Shown here: piece by piece, positions 13,401-24,700 of the stretch | Numbering within the stretch: the first letter of the stretch is position 1 | Layout: every line of letters starts with the position of its first letter | Assembly (NCBI GenBank): GCA_021292105.1 | Contig: CM037871.1 | Location: 34,488,997 to 34,552,996 of the forward strand | Direction of reading: 5' to 3' | Source of the DNA: Anadara kagoshimensis | Taxonomy: Eukaryota; Mollusca; Bivalvia; Arcoida; Arcidae | Length of the DNA stretch: 64,000 nt | Translations under genes and position numbers: made by a program | The notes under the pieces: generated by a model | What the model was told of the DNA's origin: nothing | What the model saw: only the letters and a program-made list of their open reading frames with translations | Database searches by the model: none

Positions 13401-16353
13401 GGCCTTTATAGACAGGTTCGACTGTAATTTCAAATGGTAGAAATTTAAAAAAAGAGACGAGACATTTGACCAATGGGGTTCGCCGCTATACCACATGATA
13501 AATGCCTCTAAACATTTGTGCAAAACATTTTGGAAAATGTCAACGTCACAGATATCTAGCATGACATCGTTTTTGTGGGAAAACGCCATATCCATTGGAA
13601 ATAAGTGTTCTACATAAAAATTAGAGGATATCACATGGTACAACGGCGAATCCCATTGTAAACCCTAGTCTCACATGATAGAGATACAAGTATACAGTAC
13701 CAAATCTTGGTCTTCAATATTTCCAGTAAATCTTCCAGGGCCTGTCGAAAAGCACTGATTATAATTGTTGGATGCATCTGTTGTTCTAAAAATGGCTGAG
13801 CAATGGACAACATTTCACCAGCTACAACATACAACATCAAAATTCAAACTTATAACTTTATATCATTGGCTAGGTTTCCACAAATTTAAAATTATTGGTA
13901 GCCAAATTAAAAAACAAATGTGAAAATATAGGTTTTTTTTAACTGATGACCCTGGAAATGCAATTGCAGCTGAGTGACAGTGGTGATAGACGAGTCCCTG
14001 GCGCCTCAAATAACTGGAACCTATGACTAAGGGAATAAAAACCGTAACAGAAAACCACTGGTCCTCCGAGTTCAGGGGGTTTCTACATGGCTAATCAACA
14101 GGTAGAATAATAATCATTGATTTCAAAAACCCATAATGCCTCAAAAAGGTGTATTGGGGCCTTATGTGCCAGCGGGCATGAAGAGGATATGTGAGGTGAG
14201 GTAAAGTATTCAAAGTCAAAGGATAATCTTGATGTTTTAATTAATCATATATAACTAATAGATACAACAAACAAATTCAGTGAATTAGTTTCTCATCAGT
14301 ACCCACTTTTTGTGATATGCTGTCATCTTTAAAGGGCCATAATTCTCAGGAATATTAGCAATCCATCTCTGGTTAATGATATGTGTGCTGATGTTTTGCA
14401 CCAAGTTTTATCAAATAATACTTTATAGTTTGGAGAATTACTCCAAACAAGAAGGGTCTGGACGGAAAGAAGGGTGGAAGTTCATACTTATTACCCCCAC
14501 CCCTATTTTTTAAAAAGGGGGAGATAAAAATGTACCTAATATAATAACTGATGTGGTTCCATCCCCGACTTCTTCATCTTGTGTACGGGCAATCTCTATC
14601 ATTGACTTGGCAGCTGGATGCTGTACATTGATCTAGTAAATAAACAACAAAGCATATGTGAATGCTGAACCCGACATTATTTATCTCGTTTGCTTTACAA
14701 TTTCTTGATTGCCTCGATTATAATTGAAATAAAAATGTGAACCATCTTATTGTCTTTATAGGGAAAAAGCTGAAATTGTCAGATATTATAACCCTCTGCC
14801 TCTTAATTGTCTGGACCCTCCATTTTTTTTTTAAGTTTTGCAATTCACTGCTATACATCACTTGAAGCAAGCTGGGTCTATAATACTTGACTCCTGAAAT
14901 TAGCCTTTTACATGTCTATTCCTGTATCTAGACAGTATATGTCTGCTTTTCTAGAACATGTTTTTACTAAACTCTATTAAAAGATTGCCAGTAAGATCCT
15001 TACCTCTCGCAGTATGGCATTACCATCATTTGTCATAACAATCCCTCCCATAGGATCCATCAACATCTGCAAAAAACAATAAACTACATGTAAAACTCAA
15101 AATTATACAGGAAAACCACTTTGACTACTAAATCCTTTGACTCTTTGCTAGTCATACTTAATTATTTTTAAATCTGACTCTAGACTTCTAAAAAGCAGCA
15201 GGTGTAAATTTATGTATTAATATAAGTAGATTTTGGATTCCGAGATTCTGATTTAAGTCAATTTAACACCAGGTTCAAAGGTCAAATGAAAACCCTGTCT
15301 AAATTCTAATAATGGAAATACATTTTACTTTAACATGAAGTCATAACAATATACAAATTTGGTCATAAATTGTTGGGATAGATCACCAAAAATTTTCCAA
15401 AAATACATGAATGATGAGTGCCCTCCAGTATCTAGAATTGCTTACTTTTAAAAAAAAAAAAATTACAACAGTTTTATGAACTGGGTGAACAGTAATGATG
15501 AAAGTTACTATTAAAATTGTGGGAGAATTTAATACAGTCCAAGCTTATGACCATGACCCTTTGACCAGGTGACATAAAATGTGTATGTTTTCATATTTTG
15601 CTTTCAGTAGCCAAAACAAGCAGATGTATCTTCTTGTTAAACATTTCTTCTACTGGTTTGTTTAACCCAATTTGTATAGGGTGATCTTCCAATTTCTGGT
15701 ATCAAGCCAATATTAATGTTTCACAAAAGGTTTGGAAAATTTGTTATAAGGGAAAACTAGAACTGTCTCTTAAAAGCCAAATACCCCCATCCCACCCCAA
15801 CATCTACAGGGGTTTAACATTTTCCTGTGACCTTGACTTTTCTAATATGACCTTGGTTCAAGGTCTTGACACACCTTTGGTCCATGAAGATTAGTCATAT
15901 GAAGTTTTATGACAGTTGTCCCAAGCAATTACGAGATATGGCCCAGACACAATTTTACACAGACAGACAGACATAACAATTCCTATATATCCCCCTCAAT
16001 CTAGTCGGGGGGTGGGTACAAATATGTTTCCCATGATGCACATTTAGATATTATCTTCCTGGATTTACAGGAATTAGAATCGGCCAGTTGTGAATGAAAA
16101 TGATTAAACACTGGTTAAACAGATTGATTTTAACAACACTAGTTAACAATAACAAAAGCTGACAAGGTTAAAGGACAAAAGGGGAGGGGGGCATAAAAAC
16201 ATTTTAACTGTTGTTATACATAAATGGATAGTTTTTTAATCTTACCTTTAACATTGACTTTGGACCTAAACATGTTCTAATTATGTCTGCTATTGCCTAC
16301 AAACATGAATAATAATAAAAATTATACATGTATATATATATATATATATATAT

Positions 16354-16392
<39 letters not shown>

Positions 16393-17407
16393 CTAGGTTT
16401 TCTTTTGTTTCATTCATTTTCTACTTAAAAAGTCAAAATACTAAGTTTCCACAAAGTTTTAAATTCTATCAATAGCCAAATTTCCACAATTTCATGAAAA
16501 TACAGCCCTTTTCAAGATAATTTCACAATTTTGCTGAATTATGTTACTACTTGTAAGAATTTCTCAGAAATATAAAGAGGTCAATGATGATTTTGGCTAC
16601 CAGATTTTGCTAGAATGATTGAATAAGAGTTTTACATCTCAGTCGAGAATATTTCAGTTATATTGAAACATCACCAGCACCGGTAGTTCAAGATTTTGAC
16701 ATCAGAGTTTTGAATTTGTGTTTGTTTAATGCAATTACTCAATTATAGAAATGAAGTGTTTTTCACTGTCACAAACACATTGATTCATACAGTAAACAAA
16801 CAATAGTGATCATTTACCATTGATTATCTAGAGAAATGTTACTAAAATGAGTCATAGACACAATGCCACTGTCGTAAAAACACCCTTATACATGTTTGAA
16901 TTGCTTTTTTCATTTTGTCATTACAAATTCACATACCTACCTCCCATTTCTACGAATGGAATGTTGTGTAAATGGGACCATGATAAATGAATTGCAGTAT
17001 CAAATTAGCAGGGGGTTAAATAATTTTAGATGGACTTTTGTGAATATATTTATTTTAATGAATATTCTATCATAAGGAGTTTATTTAATTTTTTACTTAT
17101 TCATTCATTACAATTCAGGTAATGTGACTAGTATAAACATGTTAAAGGCTTCAACAAAAGTTATAGAAATTAGAATTTTCTAGAAGTTTGGAAAATTGGC
17201 ATGGCGACAACCATGCAAGAACATGCTTCATACCTTTCCTGCCGCGATGTTCCCGATCTGAACCTTCCGGCCAGACTCACGCTTCGTATTCTGACCTGAA
17301 ATAAAAAACAAAGCAATTAAGATTGTGAAATCATTATTTTGACGCCATTTCATCGAAATATTATCATTAAACTTACTCAAAACGATAATGTTGCCGGGAC
17401 CGATCAT
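1432..17407 (-). CDS. CCT3: CCT3: T-complex protein 1 subunit gamma (chaperonin CCT/TRiC), complete, 17 exons
   Basis: Subunit gamma of the cytosolic CCT/TRiC ring, which uses ATP to fold actin, tubulin and other proteins. Coding exons, 5' to 3': 17407-17377, 17295-17234, 16296-16246, 15066-15004, 14632-14536, 13821-13701, 9227-9147, 8130-8025, 7626-7544, 7067-7001, 5833-5799, 5136-4957, 4449-4351, 3859-3673, 3142-3002, 2538-2407 and 1554-1432. All introns are GT-AG and the phases join into 1659 nt, giving 552 aa (human CCT3 is about 545). Visible motifs: [12 protein letters not shown] near residues 12-23, NDGNAIL at 61-67, GDGTT at 92-96 (ATP site), [11 protein letters not shown] in the intermediate/apical region, and VPGGG at 409-413. 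The C-terminus is divergent and rich in P, G and Q, as is usual for this family. The start is the ATG just before GPGNIIVLS, matching the position of the family N-terminus. Every exon matches without a gap or stop, so the gene looks intact. Intron 6 (4.5 kb) is swollen by satellite and transposons. Confidence 0.97.
2828..2973. mobile_element. CAGTC-type MITE (Tigger-like ends) in CCT3 intron 15
   Basis: Starts CAGTCCAACCTGCCTTAAAG and ends with the inverted form (CTTTATAGACAGGATTGATTG), flanked by TA. Short and non-coding. The terminus resembles that of the Tigger-like element at 12166. It lies between CCT3 exons 15 and 16. Confidence 0.7.
7362..7455. repeat. 49-bp tandem duplication, CCT3 intron 9
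   Basis: ACTACCATACAATTCAGAAA begins each unit (7362, 7411) and both run to TTAAATTCTCAT. Almost identical, so recent. Confidence 0.85.
8533..8870 (+). mobile_element. tRNA-headed SINE, full length, CCT3 intron 7
   Basis: The head contains a box A-like TAGCTCAATTGGTAGAG and a box B-like GGTTCGATCCC, so it derives from a tRNA. A body (GAAAGTCACGGTTCTTTCGG) and a conserved 3' domain follow (TCTCGATATAAGTGAAATAT, then TTGACTGGGACGTTAAACACC) with a short ACTCAA tail. It is a pol III retroposon, antisense to CCT3. The conserved tail resembles the highly conserved domains of invertebrate SINE superfamilies; I do not assign a named one. Confidence 0.85.
9404..9890. repeat. 43-bp satellite array 1 (about 11 monomers), CCT3 intron 6
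   Basis: Eleven monomers start at 9419, 9462, 9505, 9547, 9590 and then every 43 bp to 9848; the third is 42 bp. The monomer is a diverged dimer: a half like TATTGTCTATCAAAAAC and a half like AATGTTGTCCATCAAAAC. It is not coding: 43 is not a multiple of three and the monomer lacks stops on this strand, so long repetitive ORFs appear in all three frames. The array decays into degenerate half-units at 9866-9955. Confidence 0.95.
9547..10147. repeat. Upstream copy of a tandemly duplicated block (satellite plus Tigger-like 5' end)
   Basis: Positions 9891-10147 are repeated almost identically at 12101-12357, including the segment CTAGCGGCCACCTGCCTATA. The block begins in array 1 near 9547 and ends at TTCGGTTAAAA, where it joins directly to the first monomer of array 2 at 10149. 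In the downstream copy the sequence continues into the Tigger-like element instead. This is a tandem segmental duplication with a readable junction. Confidence 0.85.
10148..10814. repeat. 43-bp satellite array 2 (15 monomers), CCT3 intron 6
   Basis: Monomers start at 10149 and repeat every 43 bp to 10751, followed by degenerate half-units. The first unit has the AACGTTTATATTG variant, also seen at 9563 in array 1. The unit near the end has TTTATAATG, also seen at 9824. These shared private variants show that the two arrays are copies of one block. Confidence 0.95.
10817..12098. mobile_element. 1282-bp non-autonomous DNA transposon with TA target duplication
   Basis: The left end CCGTAACCCTTCTATGTATT is the inverted complement of the right end, with one mismatch over 25 bp. 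The inverted repeat continues imperfectly for about 100 bp, with internal GTCCGAA motifs. It is flanked by TA on both sides (10815-10816 and 12099-12100). The duplicated copy at about 9893 keeps the uninterrupted sequence AACTTTTAATATTTG, which proves the insertion. There is no transposase ORF inside. The TA duplication suggests Tc1/mariner or pogo mobilisation. Confidence 0.88.
12101..12357. repeat. Downstream copy of the duplicated satellite/Tigger-like block
   Basis: Near-identical to 9891-10147 (few substitutions, one extra C in the C run near 12217). It begins right after the TA-flanked transposon and runs into the body of the Tigger-like element. Confidence 0.85.
12166..12760 (+). mobile_element. 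Truncated Tigger/pogo-like DNA transposon (5' part)
   Basis: Begins after TA at CAGTCTAACTTGTGCTAGCG, a terminus shared with the small MITEs at 2828 and 13341. It carries about 400 bp of leader and then the start of a transposase ORF at 12569. The catalytic region and the far terminal repeat are missing, since the sequence turns into another repeat at about 12840. It sits inside CCT3 intron 6, antisense to CCT3. Confidence 0.75.
12569..12751 (+). pseudogene. Tigger/pogo transposase remnant, CENP-B N-terminal helix-turn-helix
   Basis: A 60-codon ORF with [20 protein letters not shown] followed by [19 protein letters not shown] and QINQILKRN. This matches the CENP-B N / psq-type DNA-binding helix-turn-helix ([22 protein letters not shown]) found at the N-terminus of Tigger/pogo transposases and CENP-B. 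Only the first HTH is present; the second HTH and the DDE domain are absent, so it cannot act as a transposase. The stop follows directly after the domain. Confidence 0.85.
12843..13275 (+). repeat. GTGCTCCGGAAGG-family repeat, tandemly doubled, CCT3 intron 6
   Basis: TTATATCAACAAAGAAAACA begins both units (about 12840 and 13019). Each runs through GTAGCTAGCTAAACAGG to the GGTGG-TTCACAT segment; only the second continues to GACATGGATTAGTATGTTTG. A 176-179 bp tandem duplication of part of the dispersed repeat. Confidence 0.75.
13341..13425. mobile_element. CAGTC-type MITE, 85-bp near-perfect hairpin, CCT3 intron 6
   Basis: The left arm CCTGTCTATAAAGGCCACC is mirrored by GGTGGCCTTTATAGACAGG on the right, ending TTCGACTGTA. 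It is essentially two terminal repeats with a very short middle. Confidence 0.75.
13471..13658. mobile_element. MITE with GGGGTTCGCCGC ends, CCT3 intron 6
   Basis: The left end CAATGGGGTTCGCCGCTATA is mirrored by CAACGGCGAATCCCATTG on the right, inside ATCACATGGT / ACCACATGAT. There is one sister copy at 59036-59237. It starts inside CCT3 intron 6, 43 bp after exon 7-side repeats, and ends 43 bp before exon 6. Confidence 0.8.
16330..16390. repeat. (TA)n-(GT)n microsatellite, CCT3 intron 3
   Basis: About 15 TA units followed by 15 GT units, 34 bp upstream (minus-strand sense) of CCT3 exon 3 at 16296. Confidence 0.95.
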
Positions 17408-18790
17408 GCTTGATTTTAACAGGAAGTTACTAAGAAAGCGACCTCTACAAACGAACGATAACTCATGACGACAAACTGAGAAACGTACACAGGATGTTGC
17501 CATCATATAGATTTCAAGAATTAAAAAAATTACACAGATTCTATTTACAAATACAAATTGCATTGTAATATTTATTAAAGTTGATTAATTAATGTATTAA
17601 TAATGTATTAATTAATACAAATTCAAACAAAACGATGACTGTAAAATTTAGTTTTAATTAACATAATTTATGCATTATTATTTAAAGGCATTGAACTGTA
17701 ATGCGTTAATTGATGTGACTCGGTTGAAAAATAAGCACTAAATTCTCGAAAAGAAACTATATTTTATCAGTATCCAAAACAATGCTGTGAGTTTTTCCTG
17801 TTATTGGCGGATTAACAGTCAAGTTGCATTTGTACCTCATACATGTATGTATGTTTTGTTGTGAAATGTACACCAGATACTTACTCTCACGAACACACTG
17901 ACTCACATTTTGTAGTACTTATGTCATCAACGGTTATATAGTAAGTCAGATTGTTCATTACCAGATTACCTGATTGCTCGTTCTAACAGCGACATACACA
18001 ATCTATATTAAACCTAGAACTTCTGATTTCATTCAATTTTATTTTAAACTTGTGACCAGCTTCTCTATTGTTTCAGTGGCCGAGTGACTTTAAGCGCGCT
18101 TATCTGAGGTCACCGCGTCTCCCATAGCCCAAAGTTCAGTCGTATCGAGTCATCATCTGGGTAATTCCTAGTGCGAGGAAGTGTATCAGTTCGCTTACAG
18201 AAGGTTGGTCGTTTTCTCTGGACACTCTGGTTTCCTCAACCATCGACGAATTGACCGACTCGATATAATTGAACTTATATTGACTTGGGCGTTAATCACC
18301 TTTACTCCACCCACTCAAATACCCTCAGTAACTGTACAAACTTTTTTTCGAAAGTCAAGTGACTCTAAAGCGGGCGTGTGCGACAGAAAAATTATTTTCT
18401 CTCGCGTTGAAAAGAAATATTAGCAGGATCACTAAATACAGCTATCAGAGCACGACTGACGCTGAAAATAAACAATGACTGATTAACTTAAATCAAAGAG
18501 AACTTTTTAAAGAACTTTTTTATAAGGCATTTGAATTAAATATTTTAATAGTTTGATCCTATTATGTAAAGTCCTTAAGAACTCTGTTTTTCTCAAACAT
18601 GATTTATCGATCAGAAATGCCTTTAACAACAAATCCTACCACAAAAATAGAATTGATAGAGAACAAATGTAAAAACACTAGAATGAAATACCGAGGACAG
18701 TTTAACAACTGAAACATCTAAAATTAACATTTTATACAGTCGATTCAAATTATTTTTCGTTTCCATGGAAACCGTGTTTAATTACGAATC
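17408..18790. promoter_or_regulatory. Putative bidirectional promoter region between CCT3 and the divergent gene
   Basis: 1383 bp separate the two start codons. The CCT3 leader is probably within 17408-17500. No clear TATA box at a fixed distance on either side; an AT-rich TTAATTAATGTATTAATAAT block lies at 17584-17615. A SINE fills 18076-18302. Promoter function is inferred from the head-to-head layout only. Confidence 0.4.
18076..18302 (+). mobile_element. Second SINE family, Leu/Ser-tRNA-like head, between CCT3 and the divergent gene
   Basis: The head GTGGCCGAGTGACTTTAAGC resembles a type II (Leu/Ser) tRNA. The body contains GTTTTCTCTGGACACTCTGG and TTTCCTCAACCATCGACG, and the tail TTGACTTGGGCGTTAATCACC is related to that of the other SINE. 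It lies in the 1.4 kb gap between divergent start codons, so it may affect either promoter. Confidence 0.7.
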
Positions 18791-21700
18791 ATGAAAAAGT
18801 TCTGTTCCAAGTCGGATACAGAGGATGCCGGTGACGAATCGGATAGCGGAAGTATATCTGGAACTAGAGTTCGTGTCAACATCAACAAACTTCCCGGAAG
18901 ACAGCTGAAACGAAAAGACGTCAGATGGATGTCATTACTCTTGTTAAAAGCAAGTAGATTTCTTTTACTTGAGCCCTTCAGAATAGAACATTTGAGATTT
19001 TGTGTTGTTTGGTTGGTTATATGTATGTTTGTTTGTTTGCTTGCTTGTTATTGTTTTTTGTCTGATTGGTTTCTTTGTTGTGCTTTCTATTAAATTTATT
19101 TGACCTTATTTTTTTCTCTTGTTTCAACTATGTTTATTATATATGGTACATGTATTTATTGTAGCGAACATCAGGATATTTGACCCCGTAACCTTGACAT
19201 TTGACCTGAATCAAAGAAGTACTAAGTGCATATGTACTTGGGAATAACCAATGTAGTCAAGAACACGACACATCAACAGGTTAACAAGATAACCATAAAT
19301 AATATAACCCCCGACCTTGGACAAACACCAGGTTTAATGGTTAAACGGACTTCAGTGTTATGCTTAACCTTAGTCGGTTCTTAACTACCCCATTTATTTT
19401 ACAACCAATGGCTTCTAATTAAACGCACATAAAACCTGTGTTAATTGAATGCAAATGTAAAAACCGACACATTTTCTTTCTGATGCCTACCTACCAACCT
19501 ACCTGTCCTCTTCACTTCTAGTGGAGCATAAGGCGAAGCGCAGATCTCTCCACTTCGCATATTGAAAGCATCGCTCTCTGCAGTTCTCAAACTTGGCCAG
19601 CCCATATCATTTCTTTTCTTCTCTGTTGTTCTTCTCCAAGTCTCTCTTGGTCTTCCTCTCTTTCTTTCTGATACAATGTAATATATAACTCCCGCAAGTA
19701 GACGTTATGTGTGTCTTGTGAGCGAAATGCTTTACATTATCATGTCCTTAAATAATGATATTATTGTCGGCACTTAGTTTCGAGTTACTAGTTACCGACC
19801 ATTTCTTTAAACGTTGTGCTACTAATAACACGGTTCATCTTAACTTAATTTGTAAGCGCCACATTTATAACTGAAGAATACAAAAATTGAAATACACCGA
19901 CATGGAGGAACAGTTCTTTGATTGAAGGTTCAGACGCCAAATCATTCATGAATTGAATTCAAAAGTGCCAAATTATCAAATTCTACGTTCTTTCGGTGTC
20001 TTTCCATTCCCAATCTAAACAAAAACACTATAACATCAATTTAGCAAGAAGTGACTTATCGTCAGTAAACGCATAAAATGGAAACAGATATTCCCGCATT
20101 AAACAGAGCCAAAGGCGCCAATTCCTTCTTAGTCGGCGATTGTAGGTTGCCAAGGTCTGTAAACCAATCAGAATTTAGGACTACTTTTCACTTAACCATG
20201 AAGAACAGGTTCTAAATGCTATCATCGCAATGAGAAGTACTAATTTCTGATCGGCCGACAAATTTGAAAACACTTCCTTCTGTCATATGTCATTGGACGC
20301 CTGATGCACTCAGTCTGAGTAAGCGCATTGGGGTGATTGCAGCGTCCCATCCTTCCTTCGAATTTCGATACATCAAAAAATGCAAAGTTTTTAAATATAA
20401 CATCGCTTAATCAATTTTTCAAATGTGGATCGATATTGAAGATAGGTAAAGTTAGCTACTAGTAACTGGCTACCGAGATATTGACCCCAATCATTCCACG
20501 GATACACACAATTTTGTATTATTTTTAGTCTTCTTTGGAATCATATCCAGCATAATTTCCACTGAAAGTTATTCATATTTCATTCTTCAAAAGTCATTGG
20601 CTTAACGTATCTTGCTTGGCCGGTGCACATGACTGAATTAGACAAACAAGAGCCTGTGTTTAGTGGTACAAATGCATATCAAACAACCGGCTCAAAACGG
20701 CATCGTCATCGATTAAATGTCTGTAAATAAGGGTAATTCGGTAAAATTCTAAATTTCGCCCGTCATAGTCCTGCTAGCCACAAGCAACTGAAACTTCCCC
20801 AGCTTCTTTTCTTTTTAAATTGCACAATCATCTGAAATGGACAGTTGTACCGCCCACACTTTCAGAGCAAACTCAGAAATGCCGTCTAAGCCGGTTAGAT
20901 GGCCACCAAATCCTTGAAAAAATTTGCTCCTTTATTTGAGCTGTAGATGAAGCGAAGACGTCATACATCCTCTGAACTGAGTGCTAAAAGTGGTTGGTAG
21001 GTTTATAAACTTCTTTAAGGGTAGCCTGTCTTTTAACTATCATTAAATGTCGCCACCCATTCTGAACCAGTAAAAATTAGTTTTAGACAACATAAATTTA
21101 TAACAGATCTTGTGTTTCAAATGGCTAACAACATATTTGATGTGACAATGTTCAGGCTGGTGAAATTGCTAATGTTAATGTGTCATTCAAAGCCTTAAAT
21201 GGATGGTTGCCACTGCATCGGCTATGGAGCCTAGTGCATGACAGTCAAATGGGATATCGAAGTTTGTAGTTGTAAACAGCCAACAGCAAACAAGAGAACA
21301 CGCCTCAAAATAACAAACAAAGTAAGAAAACAAGACAGATAAACATATAGTGGTGATAATTCCTGATATAAACTTATTATAACAAATGATATTAATTATC
21401 ATTATTGTAATACTATTTTACTGCCGACATCGAATATTCTGTTCCCAGATATAGAAGCAGCTCATCGCTTCAGAATAACGAGCAAAATCAGAATCTGAAC
21501 ATGTAAAATTTACCTGAAAAGGGTGGGCAGTGGTCCCGTGAACTTACAAAGAACTATTTGTGGGTAAATGTAAACACAAGTTTAGGCAGTTTTATTTGTT
21601 AATAGAATTATTATATACCCTAAATTGAAAATTGTAATTACATTTTGTTGACCAACACAATATTTTTATTGTATTTGAGTAAAAATTGTAATGTTGTATG

Positions 21701-24700
21701 ATATTTTATGCACTATTTGGAGTTTTATTTTCAGTAGTCTCAACAGAACGTACACCCTGTTTTGTTTCTTATATGGTTGGTTTAGTTGTGATGGGTTCTT
21801 ACCTCTCGCTTTTGTCAAATTCAATATTATTCAGAAGCAAATTTTCAAAATCCGACAAGTTGTTAGCTAGGTATTAAAGACTCTTCACAGACAGACAGAT
21901 AACGACACAGAACGTGTTATCAACACTTAATATCATCTAAAGGGCATATTACGATTGATTAATATCGTACACAAATATGACATATGGAATTGTCAATTTA
22001 ATCACAATTGTATTTTAAAGGGTGCGAGTTGGTCAAAGTCCAATAACTTACAAAACACTCGTTCGTTTTAAATAAGTTGTACTTTGTTTGTTCGAAATTC
22101 TATCACTCAGAATTCACGTACGTGTGCTTGTGTTGCCGTCTCGACCAATGTTTTTATACTTGACACTTAGTTCTTCTATTTCTAGTTTTGACTTTGCTTC
22201 CAAATTTTTAAGCTATTTTAAGTTTAACTTGCAACACTTCAGGTAGTACCAACAAATGCTGAAGCAACATTCAATGACAAAAATCCTACCTACGAGTCTG
22301 TCCATGGTTGTATTACAATACCCCGAGCTCACATTTACAGGGATAAAGCAAATATTGGGTAGTGTTTAGCTTAAGTAGTATTCATTTTAATTGCAGATCT
22401 GTAGAAAAAAAGTTTATTTTAACTAAATCCCATGATCTGCATCATAGATCTCTGTAACACTTGAAGTATTGTTCACCATTTGACGCCATCAATTACTAGG
22501 TCTAGTTATTCGCAATTTGATTACATTAATAACTTGATCTTGGTCTCTGTGTTTGGCGTGGTAATAAGATATGTCGTGAAGCTTGTTGAAAAGGTCCAAA
22601 GTAAATAGAATTGCATCAAACTGAAGCGTATTGTTATATAAGACTATCAATTTGACAATGATACTTTAGTTTTCATTGATACTGAATCATTGGTTAAACT
22701 TATTGACCTTGAACAACTTGCAGTTGGCTCTGAATGCCACCAGAATGTAAAGTCACCATCTACAATTGCAAAACACCTTTGAATTGCAAGAGAAAGTATG
22801 ATGAAAAAATCAGGTGTGAGGTTCAAATTTAGCATATCATTGTATTACAACATGCGCAATGATATTAAATAAGGAAAAAAAAGATTATACGAGTACATTC
22901 ATTTAGTTCATTAATCATTCAAATGAGCGACTAAAGTGTTTCCTTAGACGTAAACTGTGATCTGAATTATCAGGAAATTCGATTTTCTATCATTAAAATA
23001 TGAATAACCCTAGCATGACAATGTATTGAACGCGTGGCCAATAAAACAAAGACTATGGTGAGATATTAAATCAACATTTTGTTAATCCGCTGACCCATTT
23101 AAACTCAATACATAACTGACAGCCTTGTTTTAACGATTATAGACGTAATTTTAATACCATTTTATCCTTCAATGCTTGGCTAACTTTTGTTTATTTTATC
23201 AAGGGTTTATATCGTGGTAAAAATAAAAACCTAAATATTTTATCAAAAATAAGAAAATATAAACTGATTAGATTGCGTATATAGATGGAATTTAGTTGTA
23301 ACCAACTGAAATATTAACTCATTTTGATATCAAGCCCCCTTGTGTGGTAATGAACTTAAGGGGCCCCAAATTAATTCACAGATCAAGTTAAGATATATAT
23401 TCAACAGGCGAACTGGTATCTGATCTAAAACATAGGCCTGTCAAAAGTTTAAGAATGAGCTAGCGAAAAAGAGTCGGAGCTCGGCTGTCGAGGTATTTCG
23501 CCAAAAGGTGCCGAGAGATACACAGCAGCTGTCGACAAAACGATCGAGATATAGCAGACGAGGGATCGAGATGAGATGTCGATTCGCCACTAATTCGATA
23601 GTTTCGTGTTAAACTTAAGACATGCCTGTATATTCAGAGGGAATTAAATATTAACTAATTATAATGTTTACGCAAAATATACAAGGTTTTAAAAATTTGT
23701 CAAAGAATAGAAGAATTGTTCAGAAACTAAAATAGTTTTAAAGGTGATTAAAATTTAAACAATGATTTAAATTCACAACTTGTAATCTGTGAGAAAGAAC
23801 TTTCCAATATGGGAACATTTCTTTAGACTGGCGATTATTGAGCCGGGTGTTTGGTTTTAACAGTGATACATATCATGATTCCTTCATTGTTTAATTACAA
23901 CGGTCTGTATCAAATTTCTAACAGCACATTAGAGACACAACAGCTTGCTAACCACTCGTCATTAAACCCGGATCATTAAAATATTTTGAAAAAAATGTGA
24001 TGACAAGAGGAATCTAAATAGGAATTATGGTGATATGTAAAGTGTATTTATCGATTATTTAAAATGAATGAATACACAAATTGAGGATCCGAATATTTAC
24101 ACAATAGTCATGTAAATCGTGAAGTAGTTTTAACAGCGTTTAAGTAAATCGAATGCGGACATACAAATCGGATTGTTATAAATTTATAAATTTAAAAAAT
24201 CTATATAATTAACATTGTGGTAGATAAAAAAGTGTTTTAATTCTTGGTAGATAAAAAAGTGTTTTAAATCTACATTTTAGTTATTTTAACTGTGGTAGTT
24301 CATATAGGAAGGTTTTAAACATGAACGAAGCAGATCAAACATTTTCTCTGTCCGTATCGACTTGATATTGGTGCTCTCATATTGTCTTGGTTTCTGGAAG
24401 TTTGGTTACTATGACAACGTATCAAACTTCATCTCCACCAGATTCGGCAAGGGCAAATAGCCCAACAGTTTTATTGCAATATCGACAGAAAGACAAAGGT
24501 TCTTATGTACAGAGATGGAAAGTATTACGTGACAGGAATCGTAATTTACCAAAACTAGATTTCAATATTAAGGCTACAGTTATCCCGAAGGTAAGCTTTT
24601 CAAAATGGTTAAAATCAATATTGTTTTTAAATTTTTAAATTGTAACACCTAAGTATAAATCAATATCTTTAAATGATTGATTTATTGATTTTATTCAAAA

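Noticed and set aside
14285-14305. CTGATGAG motif on the minus strand as a fourth hammerhead
   Set aside because: No stem II/GAAA partner or closing stem I follows, so the hammerhead fold is not possible.
17228-17563. Single 111-codon ORF on the minus strand
   Set aside because: It runs through CCT3 exon 1, intron 1 and exon 2; only the two exon parts are real.
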